A stretch of DNA of 64,000 nucleotides, taken from NCBI RefSeq assembly GCF_019774615.1, contig NZ_CP081496.1:2356001-2420000 (forward strand), written 5' to 3'. The notes under the pieces are model-generated. The model ran no database searches. It was not told where the DNA came from and worked only from the letters and a program-made list of their open reading frames with translations. Positions 43,585 to 51,229 of the stretch are shown in pieces (position 1 is the stretch's first letter; each line of letters begins with the position of its first letter). The DNA is from Streptomyces sp. BHT-5-2 (GTDB lineage: Bacteria > Actinomycetota > Actinomycetes > Streptomycetales > Streptomycetaceae). The translations under genes were made by a program, and so were the position numbers.

Positions 43585-44346
43585 GTGGGACGACGCCGGA
43601 CGAACGGAGACGAGGGCCGCATGCCGAACGACGAGAAGCCGATCACCTCGGTGTGGACCCGGCCGCGCCCCAAGAAGCGGGAACACCTGACCCGCGAGCA
43701 GATCGTCGCCGAAGCGATCCGTCTGCTGGACGCGGAGGGCGTCGAGGAGCTCAGCATGCGCAAGCTCGGCACCCGCCTGGGCACGGCCGCCACCTCGCTG
43801 TACCGGCACGTGGCCAACAAGGACGAGCTGATCGAGCTGGTCGTCGACGACGTCTACGGCGAACCGGACGTACCGACCGTCGTCGACGGGAAGCGGTGGC
43901 GGGCGGCCGTCACCCACGCCGCCGGCGAACTGCGGGCCATGACCCTGCGCCACCCGTGGATCGCCCCCGAACTGGGCCAGGTCGGCCTCGTCCACATCGG
44001 ACCGAACGCCATGCGGATGTCGTCGGCGCTGCTCGCGCAGTTCGAGGCGGCGGGCTTTCCCGCGGACGAGATGGACCAGGCCATGGCCACGCTCATGGCG
44101 TACGTCATCGGGATCGCGACCGCCGAGGCCGCGTACCTCTCGCTGATCGCCCGCAGCGGCCGGACCGAGCAGGAGTGGGTGGCGGGCCTGCGACCGGCCT
44201 TCGACGAGGCGACGCGGGAGCACCCCCGGCTGCGCGCGGGAAGCTCCGCCCGGCAGGACGTGCCTCCGCAGCGGATCCGTGACGACAACTTCGCGTACGG
44301 GCTCGACCGGGTCCTCGACGGCCTGGCGACCCGACTGACGGCATAG
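43585..44346 (+). CDS. TetR-family regulator (TetR_C_1 type)
   Basis: 253 residues from GTG 43585 (ribosome site TGAGGGGG). After a basic linker with RPRPKKREHLTREQI comes the HTH (LSMRKLGTRLGTAATSLYRHVANKDELIELVVDDV) and a C-terminal domain with RHPWIAPELGQVGLVHIGPNAMRMSSALLAQFEAAG. A later ATG at 43621 is possible. Divergent arrangement and the repeated GCGTACGGCGT sites support repression of the serine hydrolase gene and of itself. The ligand is unknown. Confidence 0.88.
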   Translation: MGRRRTNGDEGRMPNDEKPITSVWTRPRPKKREHLTREQIVAEAIRLLDAEGVEELSMRKLGTRLGTAATSLYRHVANKDELIELVVDDVYGEPDVPTVVDGKRWRAAVTHAAGELRAMTLRHPWIAPELGQVGLVHIGPNAMRMSSALLAQFEAAGFPADEMDQAMATLMAYVIGIATAEAAYLSLIARSGRTEQEWVAGLRPAFDEATREHPRLRAGSSARQDVPPQRIRDDNFAYGLDRVLDGLATRLTA

Positions 44347-44454
44347 GGCGCTGCCGGCGGACCGGGGCCCGGTGCGGCACCGGCCGGACATCGATGCCGT
44401 ACCGCAATATCCACTCCGTGTCCGGCATCCGGACGGTCGGGCAGAATCGGCGGC

Positions 44455-45084
44455 ATGACGCGCCCGGAACCGTCCACCTCGCCCCGTCCGCAGTACGCGG
44501 AGCGCAGCTACCGCTCGCCGGCGGCCCTCGTCGGTGGCGCGCTGCTCATCCTGCTCGGGCTGTGGCTCGGCGCCGACGCCCTGCTGCGCGGCACCGCCCA
44601 CACCAAGCTCACCGCCCTCTTCGCGCTGCTCTTCGGTGTGCCCCTGGTCTTCGCCTTCTCCTTCCGCCCGCTGGTCCGGGCGAGCGAGGACCGGCTGCTG
44701 GTGCGCAACCCGTTCCGGACGATCACGCTGCCCTGGGCGGCCGTCGAGGAGCTGCGCGCGCACTTCTCGGCGGAGGTCTTCGTGAGCGGCGGCGGCAAGT
44801 ACCAGCTCTGGGCCGTCCCGGTCTCCCTCCGCCAGCGCAAGAGGGCGGCCCGGCAGGCGTCGCGCGGCGCGGGCGCGAAGCGCCCCCGCTTCGGCCTCGA
44901 CGCGGACACCGGCCCGGTCCCGAAGGCGATGGCCGACCAGACCCTCGCCGAACTCCGCGAGATCAAGGAGCGCGCGGCCCACCGGGAGTCCGCCCAGGGC
45001 GAGCCCCGGGCGCGCTGGTCGTACGCGGTCCTGGTGCCGAGCATGGTGGGGGCGGTGGGGCTGGTGGTGATGATGGCGTTGTGA
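44455..45084 (+). CDS. Bacterial PH-domain membrane protein
   Basis: 209 residues. Two membrane segments near the N-terminus (PAALVGGALLILLGLWLGADALL and KLTALFALLFGVPLVFAF) precede a PH-like beta domain (LVRASEDRLLVRNPFRTITLPWAAVEELRA, then SGGGKYQLWAVPVSL) typical of the bPH_6 group. A basic linker, a helix (TLAELREIKERAA) and a final membrane segment follow. Function unknown; it is widespread in Streptomyces. It stands alone between the tetR gene and the convergent carbonic anhydrase gene. Confidence 0.82.
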   Translation: MTRPEPSTSPRPQYAERSYRSPAALVGGALLILLGLWLGADALLRGTAHTKLTALFALLFGVPLVFAFSFRPLVRASEDRLLVRNPFRTITLPWAAVEELRAHFSAEVFVSGGGKYQLWAVPVSLRQRKRAARQASRGAGAKRPRFGLDADTGPVPKAMADQTLAELREIKERAAHRESAQGEPRARWSYAVLVPSMVGAVGLVVMMAL

Positions 45085-45111
45085 CGGCGCCGATACCGGG
45101 CGGTAGTGGGA

Positions 45112-45720
45112 TCACAGCGGGAGGAACGCGTCAAGGACGGGGTGGTGGGTGAGGACCAGCCCGGTGTCCACCGCGTAGAACCAGCCGTGCAGTCGGAGCC
45201 TTCCGTCGGCCAGGCGCTTGTCCACGCAGGGGTAGGCGCGCAGCCGGTCCAGCTGTACGCGCACGTTGCGTTGTACGGCTTCGTGTACGCCCGGGTCCCC
45301 GTCGTGTCCGAGGGCGTCCAGGCCGTGCGGTAGCTGGGCGTCGAGCCAGCTCGCGACGGCCGGGACGGTGGTGAGGTCCTCGCCGTGTACGCGGGCGCGG
45401 ACCGCTCCGCAGTGCGAGTGGCCGCACACGATGATGTCCGGGACTTCGAGCATGTCCACGGCGTATTCGATGGTTGCGGACTCGCCGCTGGGCCGCCGCT
45501 CGTCATAGTGCGGGACGGCGTTGCCGGCCGTGCGCAGCTCGAACAGGTCGCCCGGGCGGGCACCGGTTATCAGGGACGGTATGACCCGGGAGTCGGAGCA
45601 CGTCACGAACAGCGCCATCGGCGACTGCCCTGCCGCGAGCCGCCCGAACTGCGCACGCTGCTGCGTGTTCTGGGCGATGCGCCGGCCCAGCGTACGGGCG
45701 TGCTCGATGAAGGACTGCAT
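45112..45720 (-). CDS. Beta-class carbonic anhydrase
   Basis: 202 residues. Zinc ligands are in the two signature motifs FVTCSDSRV (Cys, Asp) and IIVCGHSHCGAVRA (His, Cys). RTAGNAVP and the ATIEYAVDMLEVPDI helix are also typical. It interconverts CO2 and bicarbonate, and bicarbonate is the co-substrate of acyl-CoA carboxylases such as the one at the end of this window. The ATG follows a GGGGGG purine run. The gene is at the boundary where the accessory block begins; it runs in the same direction as the methyltransferase but is separated from it by 177 bp. Confidence 0.92.
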   Translation of the reverse strand: MQSFIEHARTLGRRIAQNTQQRAQFGRLAAGQSPMALFVTCSDSRVIPSLITGARPGDLFELRTAGNAVPHYDERRPSGESATIEYAVDMLEVPDIIVCGHSHCGAVRARVHGEDLTTVPAVASWLDAQLPHGLDALGHDGDPGVHEAVQRNVRVQLDRLRAYPCVDKRLADGRLRLHGWFYAVDTGLVLTHHPVLDAFLPL

Positions 45721-45897
45721 GAAGAACCCCCCATGTGCCGTGGTCGGCGGTGGGGGTGGAACGGAGTCTCCTGAGGCCGCCCGGTGGTTGCCTCTACGGG
45801 GTGCCCGTGTCGGTCCGGCGATATGCCTGGCATGGAGAGCGCACCGTTGTGCGCCGGCGCGCTCGATCCTCCGGATCGCGACCCCGGTCTGCTTTCC

Positions 45898-46701
45898 TCA
45901 CTCCACTCGCGGAATCGGCCGAGCGGGAGTCTCCAGCCATGGCGTGTGCCGGCCGTCGGTGGTCACGGTCATACCGAAGTGCCCCGGGCGGGGGCAGGCA
46001 TGGCTTCTCCACCAGTGGTGGGCCGCCTCGACTTCGCTCCAGAGGCGCCGGTTGCCGTGCTCCCAAACCGTGAACCGTTCGTCCGTCTCTCCGTCGTAGT
46101 CGATGGCGGCCCATGACGTGGCGTCGACGGTGGCCAGCCAGAGACGGGCGGACACCCCTTCAACGTCGGGGTTTTCGTGCCAGGTCCACCACACGTCGGG
46201 GAGTTGGAGGCCGATGGCGAACTGTGCCGCCCAGTCGTCCCCGGTGATGCTCCAGGGAGACAGGGTGGTGGACCTTTCGTCGGGTACGTGATCGTCCCTG
46301 ACAACGTCGCGGAAGATCCTCAGATCAGTACGTTGGCCGCGCATGAGCATGAAGGCGGAGTGGGGGCGGAAGGTGCCGGAGGCGCTCCCGTCGGAATCCC
46401 CGACGAGGCGTAGGAGGCCGTAGCAGAGCCACGGTGTTTCCCAGGGGAGGAGCATGACACCTCCGGGCTTCATGCGGGCTACCCAGCCGGGCGGCACCCT
46501 TCGGACGGAACAGGTCGCCAGGACACGGTCCAGGTCGTGGCCCACTTCCAACGCTGCCCCGTCTCCGGTGACGATGTGTGGGGTCAGTCCGGTGGCCTTC
46601 AGGTTGTCTGCGGCTCGATCGGCCAGAACCGGGTCCACTTCCACTGTGGTCACCAGGTCCGAACCCAGCCGGTGGGCCAGAAGACCGGCGTTCCAGCCGG
46701 T
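45898..46701 (-). CDS. PIMT-like O-methyltransferase, 3' exon (residues 126 to end after splicing)
   Basis: This 267-residue part begins at the second half of SAM motif I (TGWNAGLLAHRLGSD) and continues VTTVEVDPVLADRAADNL, HIVTGDGAALEVG and RVLATCSVRRVPPGWVARMKPGGVMLLPWE, which are methyltransferase motifs II to IV. A C-terminal domain of about 150 residues follows (AFMLMRGQRTDLRIF, WWTWHENPDVEGVSARLW). The latter is typical of the peptide-modifying aspartyl/isoaspartyl O-methyltransferases found with RiPPs, not of housekeeping PIMT. The reading frame has no start of its own that preserves motif I, so expression depends on removing the intron at 46702-49228. Confidence 0.85.
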   Translation of the reverse strand, partial: TGWNAGLLAHRLGSDLVTTVEVDPVLADRAADNLKATGLTPHIVTGDGAALEVGHDLDRVLATCSVRRVPPGWVARMKPGGVMLLPWETPWLCYGLLRLVGDSDGSASGTFRPHSAFMLMRGQRTDLRIFRDVVRDDHVPDERSTTLSPWSITGDDWAAQFAIGLQLPDVWWTWHENPDVEGVSARLWLATVDATSWAAIDYDGETDERFTVWEHGNRRLWSEVEAAHHWWRSHACPRPGHFGMTVTTDGRHTPWLETPARPIPRVE

Positions 46702-46777
46702 GTCAGGTAGGACCGCCGCATTACTGCGGCGGTCCCCCCTCAGAACCGTGCATGCCACTCGTCGCGGCACACGGCTC
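46702..46777 (-). ncRNA. Group II intron domains V and VI
   Basis: Domain V: GAGCCGTGTGCCG (from 46777) through GCACGGTTC (ending 46743), with the catalytic AGC triad in gAGCC. Domain VI follows: GGACCGCCGCA pairs with TGCGGCGGTCC over a GTAA loop, then TA is bulged before CCT re-pairs. The bulged A at -7 from the 3' splice site is the predicted branch point. Confidence 0.85.
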
Positions 46778-46786
46778 AAGCGAGTC

Positions 46787-48589
46787 CTATTGGCCTGGGA
46801 AAGGCGATGCCCGCAGGTGTGCGGAAGGCTGCCGCTCCAGCCGTTTTCCGCAATGTGCGTGGATGAGTTGTTCCCGTGGAACCTTCCGATCGTTTGCCCT
46901 GGTGGTCCCCGTGAGCGACGTGACCGCCTGGAGGCGGATCGCTTTGCGGATTCCAGTGAGCCACGTTGCCCAGTCGTCCGGGTGTTGTGGCTCGGTGTCG
47001 GCGTAGAGCAGGTATTCGCCGCAGAGCGGGCACTTTCCGCGCTGGCGTTGCATCATCCGGATGCGTACGTCGCTGAGCGGTGGCTTGTGTTTCTGCCGCC
47101 GCTGTGCCCAGTATTCGGCAAGATCTGGGTCGTCCGGGGAGGCATTCCCGTTGACCATCACGTGCCGGACGATCGGTGTCCAGGCAAGCTTGGTGAGATA
47201 CCGGCCCGTGGCTCGGTCGCCGAAGATCCACCGTGCTTGGCTGGCGGAGTTGAACGCACCGAAGTAGCGATCGCTGATCCACTTCTTCGATTTGTTCGGG
47301 TGCGTGCGAGCCGCCCAGCGAAAGACAGCCCACCAGAGGTAGTCATCGATGTCACTGAAGACTCGCTTGGACACTCCGTTCCGGTAATAGGCGGCCCACC
47401 CTCTCAGGATCGGATTGAGAACAGTGATCACTTCGAGTGCGTTGGTCCCACGCAGCATGCGCAGTTCGGTGCGCAGCCTGTTGCGGAACCGGGCCACCGC
47501 CGCAGAACTCGGCTTGATCAGCAGCTTGCTTCCTTTGTAGCGGCGGACGTTGTACCCAAGAAAATCAAAGCCTTCGTCGAGGTGGACGATTCGCGTCTTC
47601 TCCTCGTTGAAGGCCAAACCCCTCGGCGCCAGCCATTCGGAAAGCCGCTCCTTGACTTCTTGCGCCTGGGCATAGGAATGACACAGGGCGACGTAGTCGT
47701 CGGCGTATCGGATCAGTACCGGGCTGCCAGGTGCCGTCTTTCCGGTGTGAACACCGTCCGTTCGGTATCTGACGCCTGCGGCCCCTTCCATTCCGTGAAG
47801 AGCGATGTTCAGCAGCAGAGGGCTAATAACTCCCCCTTGCGGGGTTCCTTCCACTGTCGGGGCGAATACCCCGTTCTCGACCACACCGGCCTTGAGCCAT
47901 GCTCGCACAAGTTCCCTGGCTGGGAAGGTTGCGAGCGAGGCGATGAGCCGCTGGTGGTCGATGCGGTCGAATGCCGCTGCCAGGTCGGCGTCGAGCACCC
48001 ACCGGCGTTTGGAGAGGCGTCCTCTCGCCACGCGGAAGATCGCTTCGATCGCGTCGTGGCAGCCGCGGCCGGGCCGGAATCCGTAGGACCTCGACTCAAA
48101 CCGCGCCTCCCATTCAGGTTCCAGTGCGTTCAGAACCAGGGCCTGCATGGCCCGATCCCGGATCACCGGAATACCCAATGGGCGCTGTTTCCCATTACTC
48201 TTCGCCACATACACGCGCCGGACCGCCATTGGCTTCCAGGTTCCCACCCGGGACTGTGTCCACTCGGCCAGCGCCGCCTTGGACGTGTCCCGTAGAACGG
48301 TGTACCCGTCCACCCCTGGGGTCTTGCGCCCTGCGTTGATCTCCGTTACGCGTCTCACTGCTACCAGAGCGTTGGACCGTGAACGGAGCATCAGCTTCTG
48401 CAAGTTGCGGACCTTCTTCAGGTCCCCTTTCCTCGATGCCGCGAAGATTCGCTGACGCAGGCGCCGTACGTCGTCTTCTACCGTGTTCCAGTCAATCGAC
48501 TGCCAGTCGAAGATTCCGCCCTCAGGTCCGTTCGCTTCCCGGTTTACGGGAGCGTCTAACTTGTCTATCGGTTCCGGAGTCGTCGTCAT
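46787..48589 (-). CDS. ltrA: Group II intron reverse transcriptase/maturase with HNH endonuclease
   Basis: 600 residues. An N-terminal RVT_N domain (FDWQSIDWNTVEDDVRRLRQRIFAA) leads into the RT domain: INAGRKTPGVDGYTV, RPLGIPVIRDRAMQALV, YGFRPGRGCHDAIEAIF, the catalytic VLIRYADDYVALC and KTRIVHLDEGFDFLGYNVRR. The maturase domain X (LNPILRGWAAYYRNGVSKRVF) is followed by an HNH endonuclease with CPLCGEYLL and a late HAHCGKR zinc site. The protein helps splice and mobilise the host intron. Everything looks intact. A longer open frame reaches 48841, but MTTTPEPIDKL at 48589 is the start consistent with homologues. Confidence 0.92.
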   Translation of the reverse strand: MTTTPEPIDKLDAPVNREANGPEGGIFDWQSIDWNTVEDDVRRLRQRIFAASRKGDLKKVRNLQKLMLRSRSNALVAVRRVTEINAGRKTPGVDGYTVLRDTSKAALAEWTQSRVGTWKPMAVRRVYVAKSNGKQRPLGIPVIRDRAMQALVLNALEPEWEARFESRSYGFRPGRGCHDAIEAIFRVARGRLSKRRWVLDADLAAAFDRIDHQRLIASLATFPARELVRAWLKAGVVENGVFAPTVEGTPQGGVISPLLLNIALHGMEGAAGVRYRTDGVHTGKTAPGSPVLIRYADDYVALCHSYAQAQEVKERLSEWLAPRGLAFNEEKTRIVHLDEGFDFLGYNVRRYKGSKLLIKPSSAAVARFRNRLRTELRMLRGTNALEVITVLNPILRGWAAYYRNGVSKRVFSDIDDYLWWAVFRWAARTHPNKSKKWISDRYFGAFNSASQARWIFGDRATGRYLTKLAWTPIVRHVMVNGNASPDDPDLAEYWAQRRQKHKPPLSDVRIRMMQRQRGKCPLCGEYLLYADTEPQHPDDWATWLTGIRKAIRLQAVTSLTGTTRANDRKVPREQLIHAHCGKRLERQPSAHLRASPFPGQ

Positions 48590-49228
48590 CGTCTGCTTCG
48601 CAGACTCACCAGGCCCGCGTGGGCTCCCTTTCGGGCCAGGCATGGAGCCTGTATCCGGCCGGTTATCCAGACGATCGGCGGAGGTGCCGCGTTGCCTCGT
48701 CTGGTTTCCCGTTTCCTTTCGGCTGCCGGCATTTGCTTCTCGGGCCTTCCTGTTCCCGCTGGAGGGTTGGGCCTCCCTTGCGGTCGGCTTACCAGGTGTG
48801 TGCACGCCTGGACTCCAACGGGGTTTCCACGTTCCGCACATGCAAGATGCGACCGGTTTGGGTGCCCTCTATACCCCGGAGCAGCGGTGCTCGCACGGCC
48901 GACACCGGATCGTCGGTCGCCGCCTGCCGCTTTCCAACGGCGAGCTCTGTACGGCCCTTTGTGCACTCCATCCACGGGCCTGAATCGTAACGAGGCATCA
49001 ATAAGGATTCACTTTCGTTCACCCGCTCGGCCTTCCCCGACCTGTAGCTCCTGGATGGAACAGGAACCCTTGGGCCACATTCCCCAGGCTTCGCACCTCG
49101 CGATTGCTCACAACGCGCGCTGGGGCGGGGACAGGTCTTGAGCACTGACCTGAGACAGTGATATTGGCTACTTCAGAGAGCCAACCTCCTTATCCTGTCT
49201 ACTTGCAATGTGCGACCTCGTGTCGCAC

Positions 49229-49603
49229 TCCCGTTCCGATCTCCAGTACGCGGTCCCCGCTGCGTACGTCGAGCATGTGCAGCATGCGGAAGACGATGCT
49301 GGGGGCGGAGGCGGAGCAGGACGGCCAACGTCCGTCGTCGCCGGGGTCCGCGCCATCGTTGATCTGCGTCACGACGGGTTCGTCGTCGTAGGCCGCGCGG
49401 AGCCATTCGTCCGGGCTCTTCCGGCGGTCGCATGGGGTGAGGTCGTTGCCCAGCCACACCGTGTCCGGGAGGAACCTGTGGCGGGGCACTCCCAGGTAGG
49501 CCTTTTTCCACTCAGGTGTCAGAGGCTGCGGCAGCGTCGTGTTCAGCCTGCCGAGCAGGCCGCTCGCGGCGGCCTGCTCGGCGGCTCCGGTGGTGTCGGT
49601 CAT
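49229..49603 (-). CDS. PIMT-like O-methyltransferase, 5' exon (residues 1-125)
   Basis: This 125-residue part contains LLGRLNTTLPQPLTPEWKKAYLGVPRHRFLPDTVWL, the PIMT N-terminal substrate-side region. It goes on through the DDEPVVTQINDG and PSIVFRMLHMLDV blocks to VRSGDRVLEIGTG, the first half of SAM motif I, where the intron begins. Unspliced translation would add nine residues and stop. After predicted splicing the whole protein is 392 residues. By family it should methyl-esterify an aspartate of a peptide, giving aspartimide or isoaspartate. It starts 10 nt after the stop of a 44-residue peptide gene, its likely substrate. Confidence 0.85.
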
Positions 49604-49613
49604 CCGGAGAGTC

Positions 49614-49748
49614 CTACTTCCCCTTGCTGTGCTTCGGGCCCGGGTTGGGGTCCTTGGTGTCCGACGACGGCTTGGCCGTGCCCGGGTCTTTGCCTCCGGA
49701 GTGTTTTCCGTCGCCTCCGCCGCCGCCCTTACCAGTTCCCCATGCCAT
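49614..49748 (-). CDS. 44-residue Gly/Lys/Asp-rich peptide, candidate RiPP precursor
   Basis: Starts MAWGTGKGGGGGDGK and ends PKHSKGK. It has six Gly-Lys or Lys-Gly pairs, five Pro, no Cys, and four Asp (residues 13, 21, 30 and 33), the last two in the context SSDTKDPNPG. A strong ribosome site (GGGAGGAGA) precedes the ATG, and the methyltransferase gene begins 10 nt after the TAG, so the two are surely co-translated. The gene lies directly upstream of a protein-aspartyl O-methyltransferase homologue with no other modifying enzyme nearby, the layout reported for imiditide-type RiPPs. The sequence itself matches no precursor family I know. Confidence 0.7.
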   Translation of the reverse strand: MAWGTGKGGGGGDGKHSGGKDPGTAKPSSDTKDPNPGPKHSKGK

Positions 49749-49854
49749 TCCTGTCTCCTCCCAATGCGGCTGTCAACGTGATGGTGTGCATCCGCCCCCG
49801 GAACTCAACTGTCCAAGTCCTGCGGTCGGGACGGGTGGGTTTCGCTCCCGGGGT

Positions 49855-49894
49855 GGTCCCGCCCTCCCCTCTCCTGTGGTCAGGGGGCGGGACC
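49855..49894 (-). terminator. Terminator after the 114-residue protein gene
   Basis: GGTCCCGCCC (49855-49864) pairs perfectly with GGGCGGGACC (49885-49894), starting 8 bp past the stop codon at 49903. It separates the upstream small genes from the peptide-methyltransferase transcript, which probably starts in 49750-49850. Confidence 0.7.
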
Positions 49895-49902
49895 GGTTTC
49901 CC

Positions 49903-50247
49903 TCACCGCGCGGGCGGACCCTGCGCGGCATCCTTCAGGGGAGCGCCCGGGATGCGCTCCCCGCAGGACGGACCGGGGCCGCGACTCTCCGAAACTCGGT
50001 GGACCTTGGCCAGATGGTGGTTCAACTCGACGGCCAGCAGTTGGATTTCACCGGGGCTCCAGGTGCAGTCGGTGAGGATTCCGCAGGCTTCCTCGATGAG
50101 CTTGGCCGCCGAGTTCATCTGTTCCGCCTCGACCTTGTCGGCGAGGCGGGAGACGTATCCGGTCCCGTTGCCGCCGAGGAGGTAGCACGGCTTCCCGTCC
50201 GGGCTGGTCCACGGCAACAGCCGGGCCGTGTCCATGGGGTTGGTCAC
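49903..50247 (-). CDS. Hypothetical protein (114 aa)
   Basis: Start GTG 50247, six bases after GGAGGT, coupled to the preceding gene by a GTGA overlap. The sequence includes LLPWTSPDGKPCYLLGGNGTGYVSRLADKVEAEQMN and a helical segment (AAKLIEEACGIL) with WSPGEIQLLAVELNHHLAKVH. No membrane segment or signal. Similar small proteins occur beside XRE regulators in Streptomyces accessory loci, but I do not know the function. A GC-rich 9-bp inverted repeat (49938-49962) lies in the last third of the gene. Confidence 0.65.
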   Translation of the reverse strand: MTNPMDTARLLPWTSPDGKPCYLLGGNGTGYVSRLADKVEAEQMNSAAKLIEEACGILTDCTWSPGEIQLLAVELNHHLAKVHRVSESRGPGPSCGERIPGAPLKDAAQGPPAR

Positions 50248-50552
50248 GCGGCCACCTCCACGCCGTGAATCCGGCGGGGCCCCACGTCGATGCCGTGTAC
50301 GGCCAGCCACAGCGTCCGGCGCCGCTCACGCTGCAAGCGGCGCTCACGTCGTTCCTCGGCAGTGAGGACGTACGGGCGGACCAGGGGAGTGTCCTCACCT
50401 CGTAGCAGGAGATCGGGTACGCGCTCCCGGTACGGGGTCGGTGGGTGTTCCCGCCGCACGACGGGCAGCGAACCGGGCGACCGATGGCGGCCCCGGGCCG
50501 GGAACGTCAGCCGCAGCAGCCGGATTAAGAAGCTCGCGATAGCGTTGGTCAT
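50244..50552 (-). CDS. Hypothetical basic protein (102 aa)
   Basis: Starts MTNAIASFLIRLLRLTFPARGRHR, a short amphipathic or membrane-interacting helix followed by strongly basic sequence (TAEERRERRLQRERRRTLWLAVHGIDVGP). The start has an AAGGAA site 8 nt upstream. The stop overlaps the following gene. No recognised domain; the high Arg content and helical middle could bind nucleic acid or a membrane. Confidence 0.6.
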   Translation of the reverse strand: MTNAIASFLIRLLRLTFPARGRHRSPGSLPVVRREHPPTPYRERVPDLLLRGEDTPLVRPYVLTAEERRERRLQRERRRTLWLAVHGIDVGPRRIHGVEVAA

Positions 50553-50646
50553 GTCGTCAATTCCTTGGAAGTTGATGGCCACGCCCCCGGGCCGTCGCCA
50601 CGGTCGCGGGGGTACTCGTGTCTTGTGGGCTCTTCTGAGGGTGTCG

Positions 50647-51135
50647 TCAGGCGGGCTCGGTGCCGGGGCTGTCCGGTGCGGATTCCATGACGTGCAGAAA
50701 ACCGCCGGCCTGCTCGATGTCGTGGGCGACTTGGTCGTACTCCTGCGCCACAGGCGAGATCATCGAGCGCCATGCCGTGACCACCGCACCGGCCTCACCG
50801 GAGCTGATGCGCTCGACCGCCTGCCTGAGGCCCGAACGCTCGCCGGGCGGCAGTGCTTCCGCGTCGTCCTCGATCACGTCCGTGATCTCCCAGCAGAACG
50901 CGTCGGCGTATTCCGTGCAGTCCGTTCGCAGCGCCGCGATGTTCGCGCCCGGCGCGCTGCACAGGTAGATCACACAGCGGAACCGCTTGATCCGCGGGGC
51001 CTTCGTCGGTACGCCGACCTCGCCCGGTGGAATGCCCGCCGCTGCGTTGGCGAGCGCCTGTCGGCGCCGTAAGTCGTCCTCGGTTCGGCGGGTCGTGGCC
51101 GGCCCCTGCCGCTGTCCTCGCTCGATGCTGACCAT
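50647..51135 (-). CDS. Serine-recombinase-like N-terminal-domain protein without catalytic serine
   Basis: 162 residues. The pattern RCVIYLCSAPGANIAALRTDCTEYADAFCWEIT ... GLRQAVERISSGEAGAVVTAWRSMISPVAQEYDQVAHDIEQAGGFLHV follows the resolvase N-terminal fold, including the regular spacing of the strand-helix units. The Ser in the first strand motif (YSRVST in true enzymes) is not present and no DNA-binding C-terminus follows. It is therefore a recombinase-derived protein with another role rather than an active recombinase. It lies between the XRE regulator and two small orphan genes, all on the same strand. Confidence 0.65.
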   Translation of the reverse strand: MVSIERGQRQGPATTRRTEDDLRRRQALANAAAGIPPGEVGVPTKAPRIKRFRCVIYLCSAPGANIAALRTDCTEYADAFCWEITDVIEDDAEALPPGERSGLRQAVERISSGEAGAVVTAWRSMISPVAQEYDQVAHDIEQAGGFLHVMESAPDSPGTEPA

Positions 51136-51229
51136 GCAGCAATCGTGTCTGCCATGTCACGCATGGTGAAGTGACGAGGTGTAGGGCTGGGCAGGGCTGT
51201 CCGGCCCCGACTCGTACGCTCCGTAGGAG

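Larger units (their letters stand above)
46702..49228 (-). mobile_element. Group II intron (2,527 nt) inserted in the methyltransferase gene, sense orientation
   Basis: The 5' end is GTGCGACACGAGG, the usual GUGYG start. The 3' end is CCTACCTGAC (ends in AY). Near that end are domain V and a domain VI stem with a bulged A seven nt from the end. Domain IV carries a reverse transcriptase gene. At 49057-49065 the intron holds 5'-TCCTGTTCC, which pairs over nine positions (one G-U) with the last nine exon bases GGAACGGGA at 49237-49229; this is the expected EBS1-IBS1 contact and supports the 5' boundary. Exons join between codons as GGA|ACC, restoring the protein motif EIGTGTGWN. The 5' region 48590-49228 is domain I-III RNA without other genes. 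Confidence 0.88.

Noticed and set aside
48590..48841. N-terminal extension of the intron reverse transcriptase to 48841
   Set aside because: The added residues have no RT homology and overlap intron RNA domains; MTTTPEP at 48589 matches the family start.
49938..49962. Inverted repeat GGGGAGCGC/GCGCTCCCC as a terminator
   Set aside because: It is inside the 114-residue protein gene; the better hairpin at 49855-49894 lies just after the stop codon.
50647..51135. Active serine recombinase
   Set aside because: The catalytic Ser motif and DNA-binding domain are absent.
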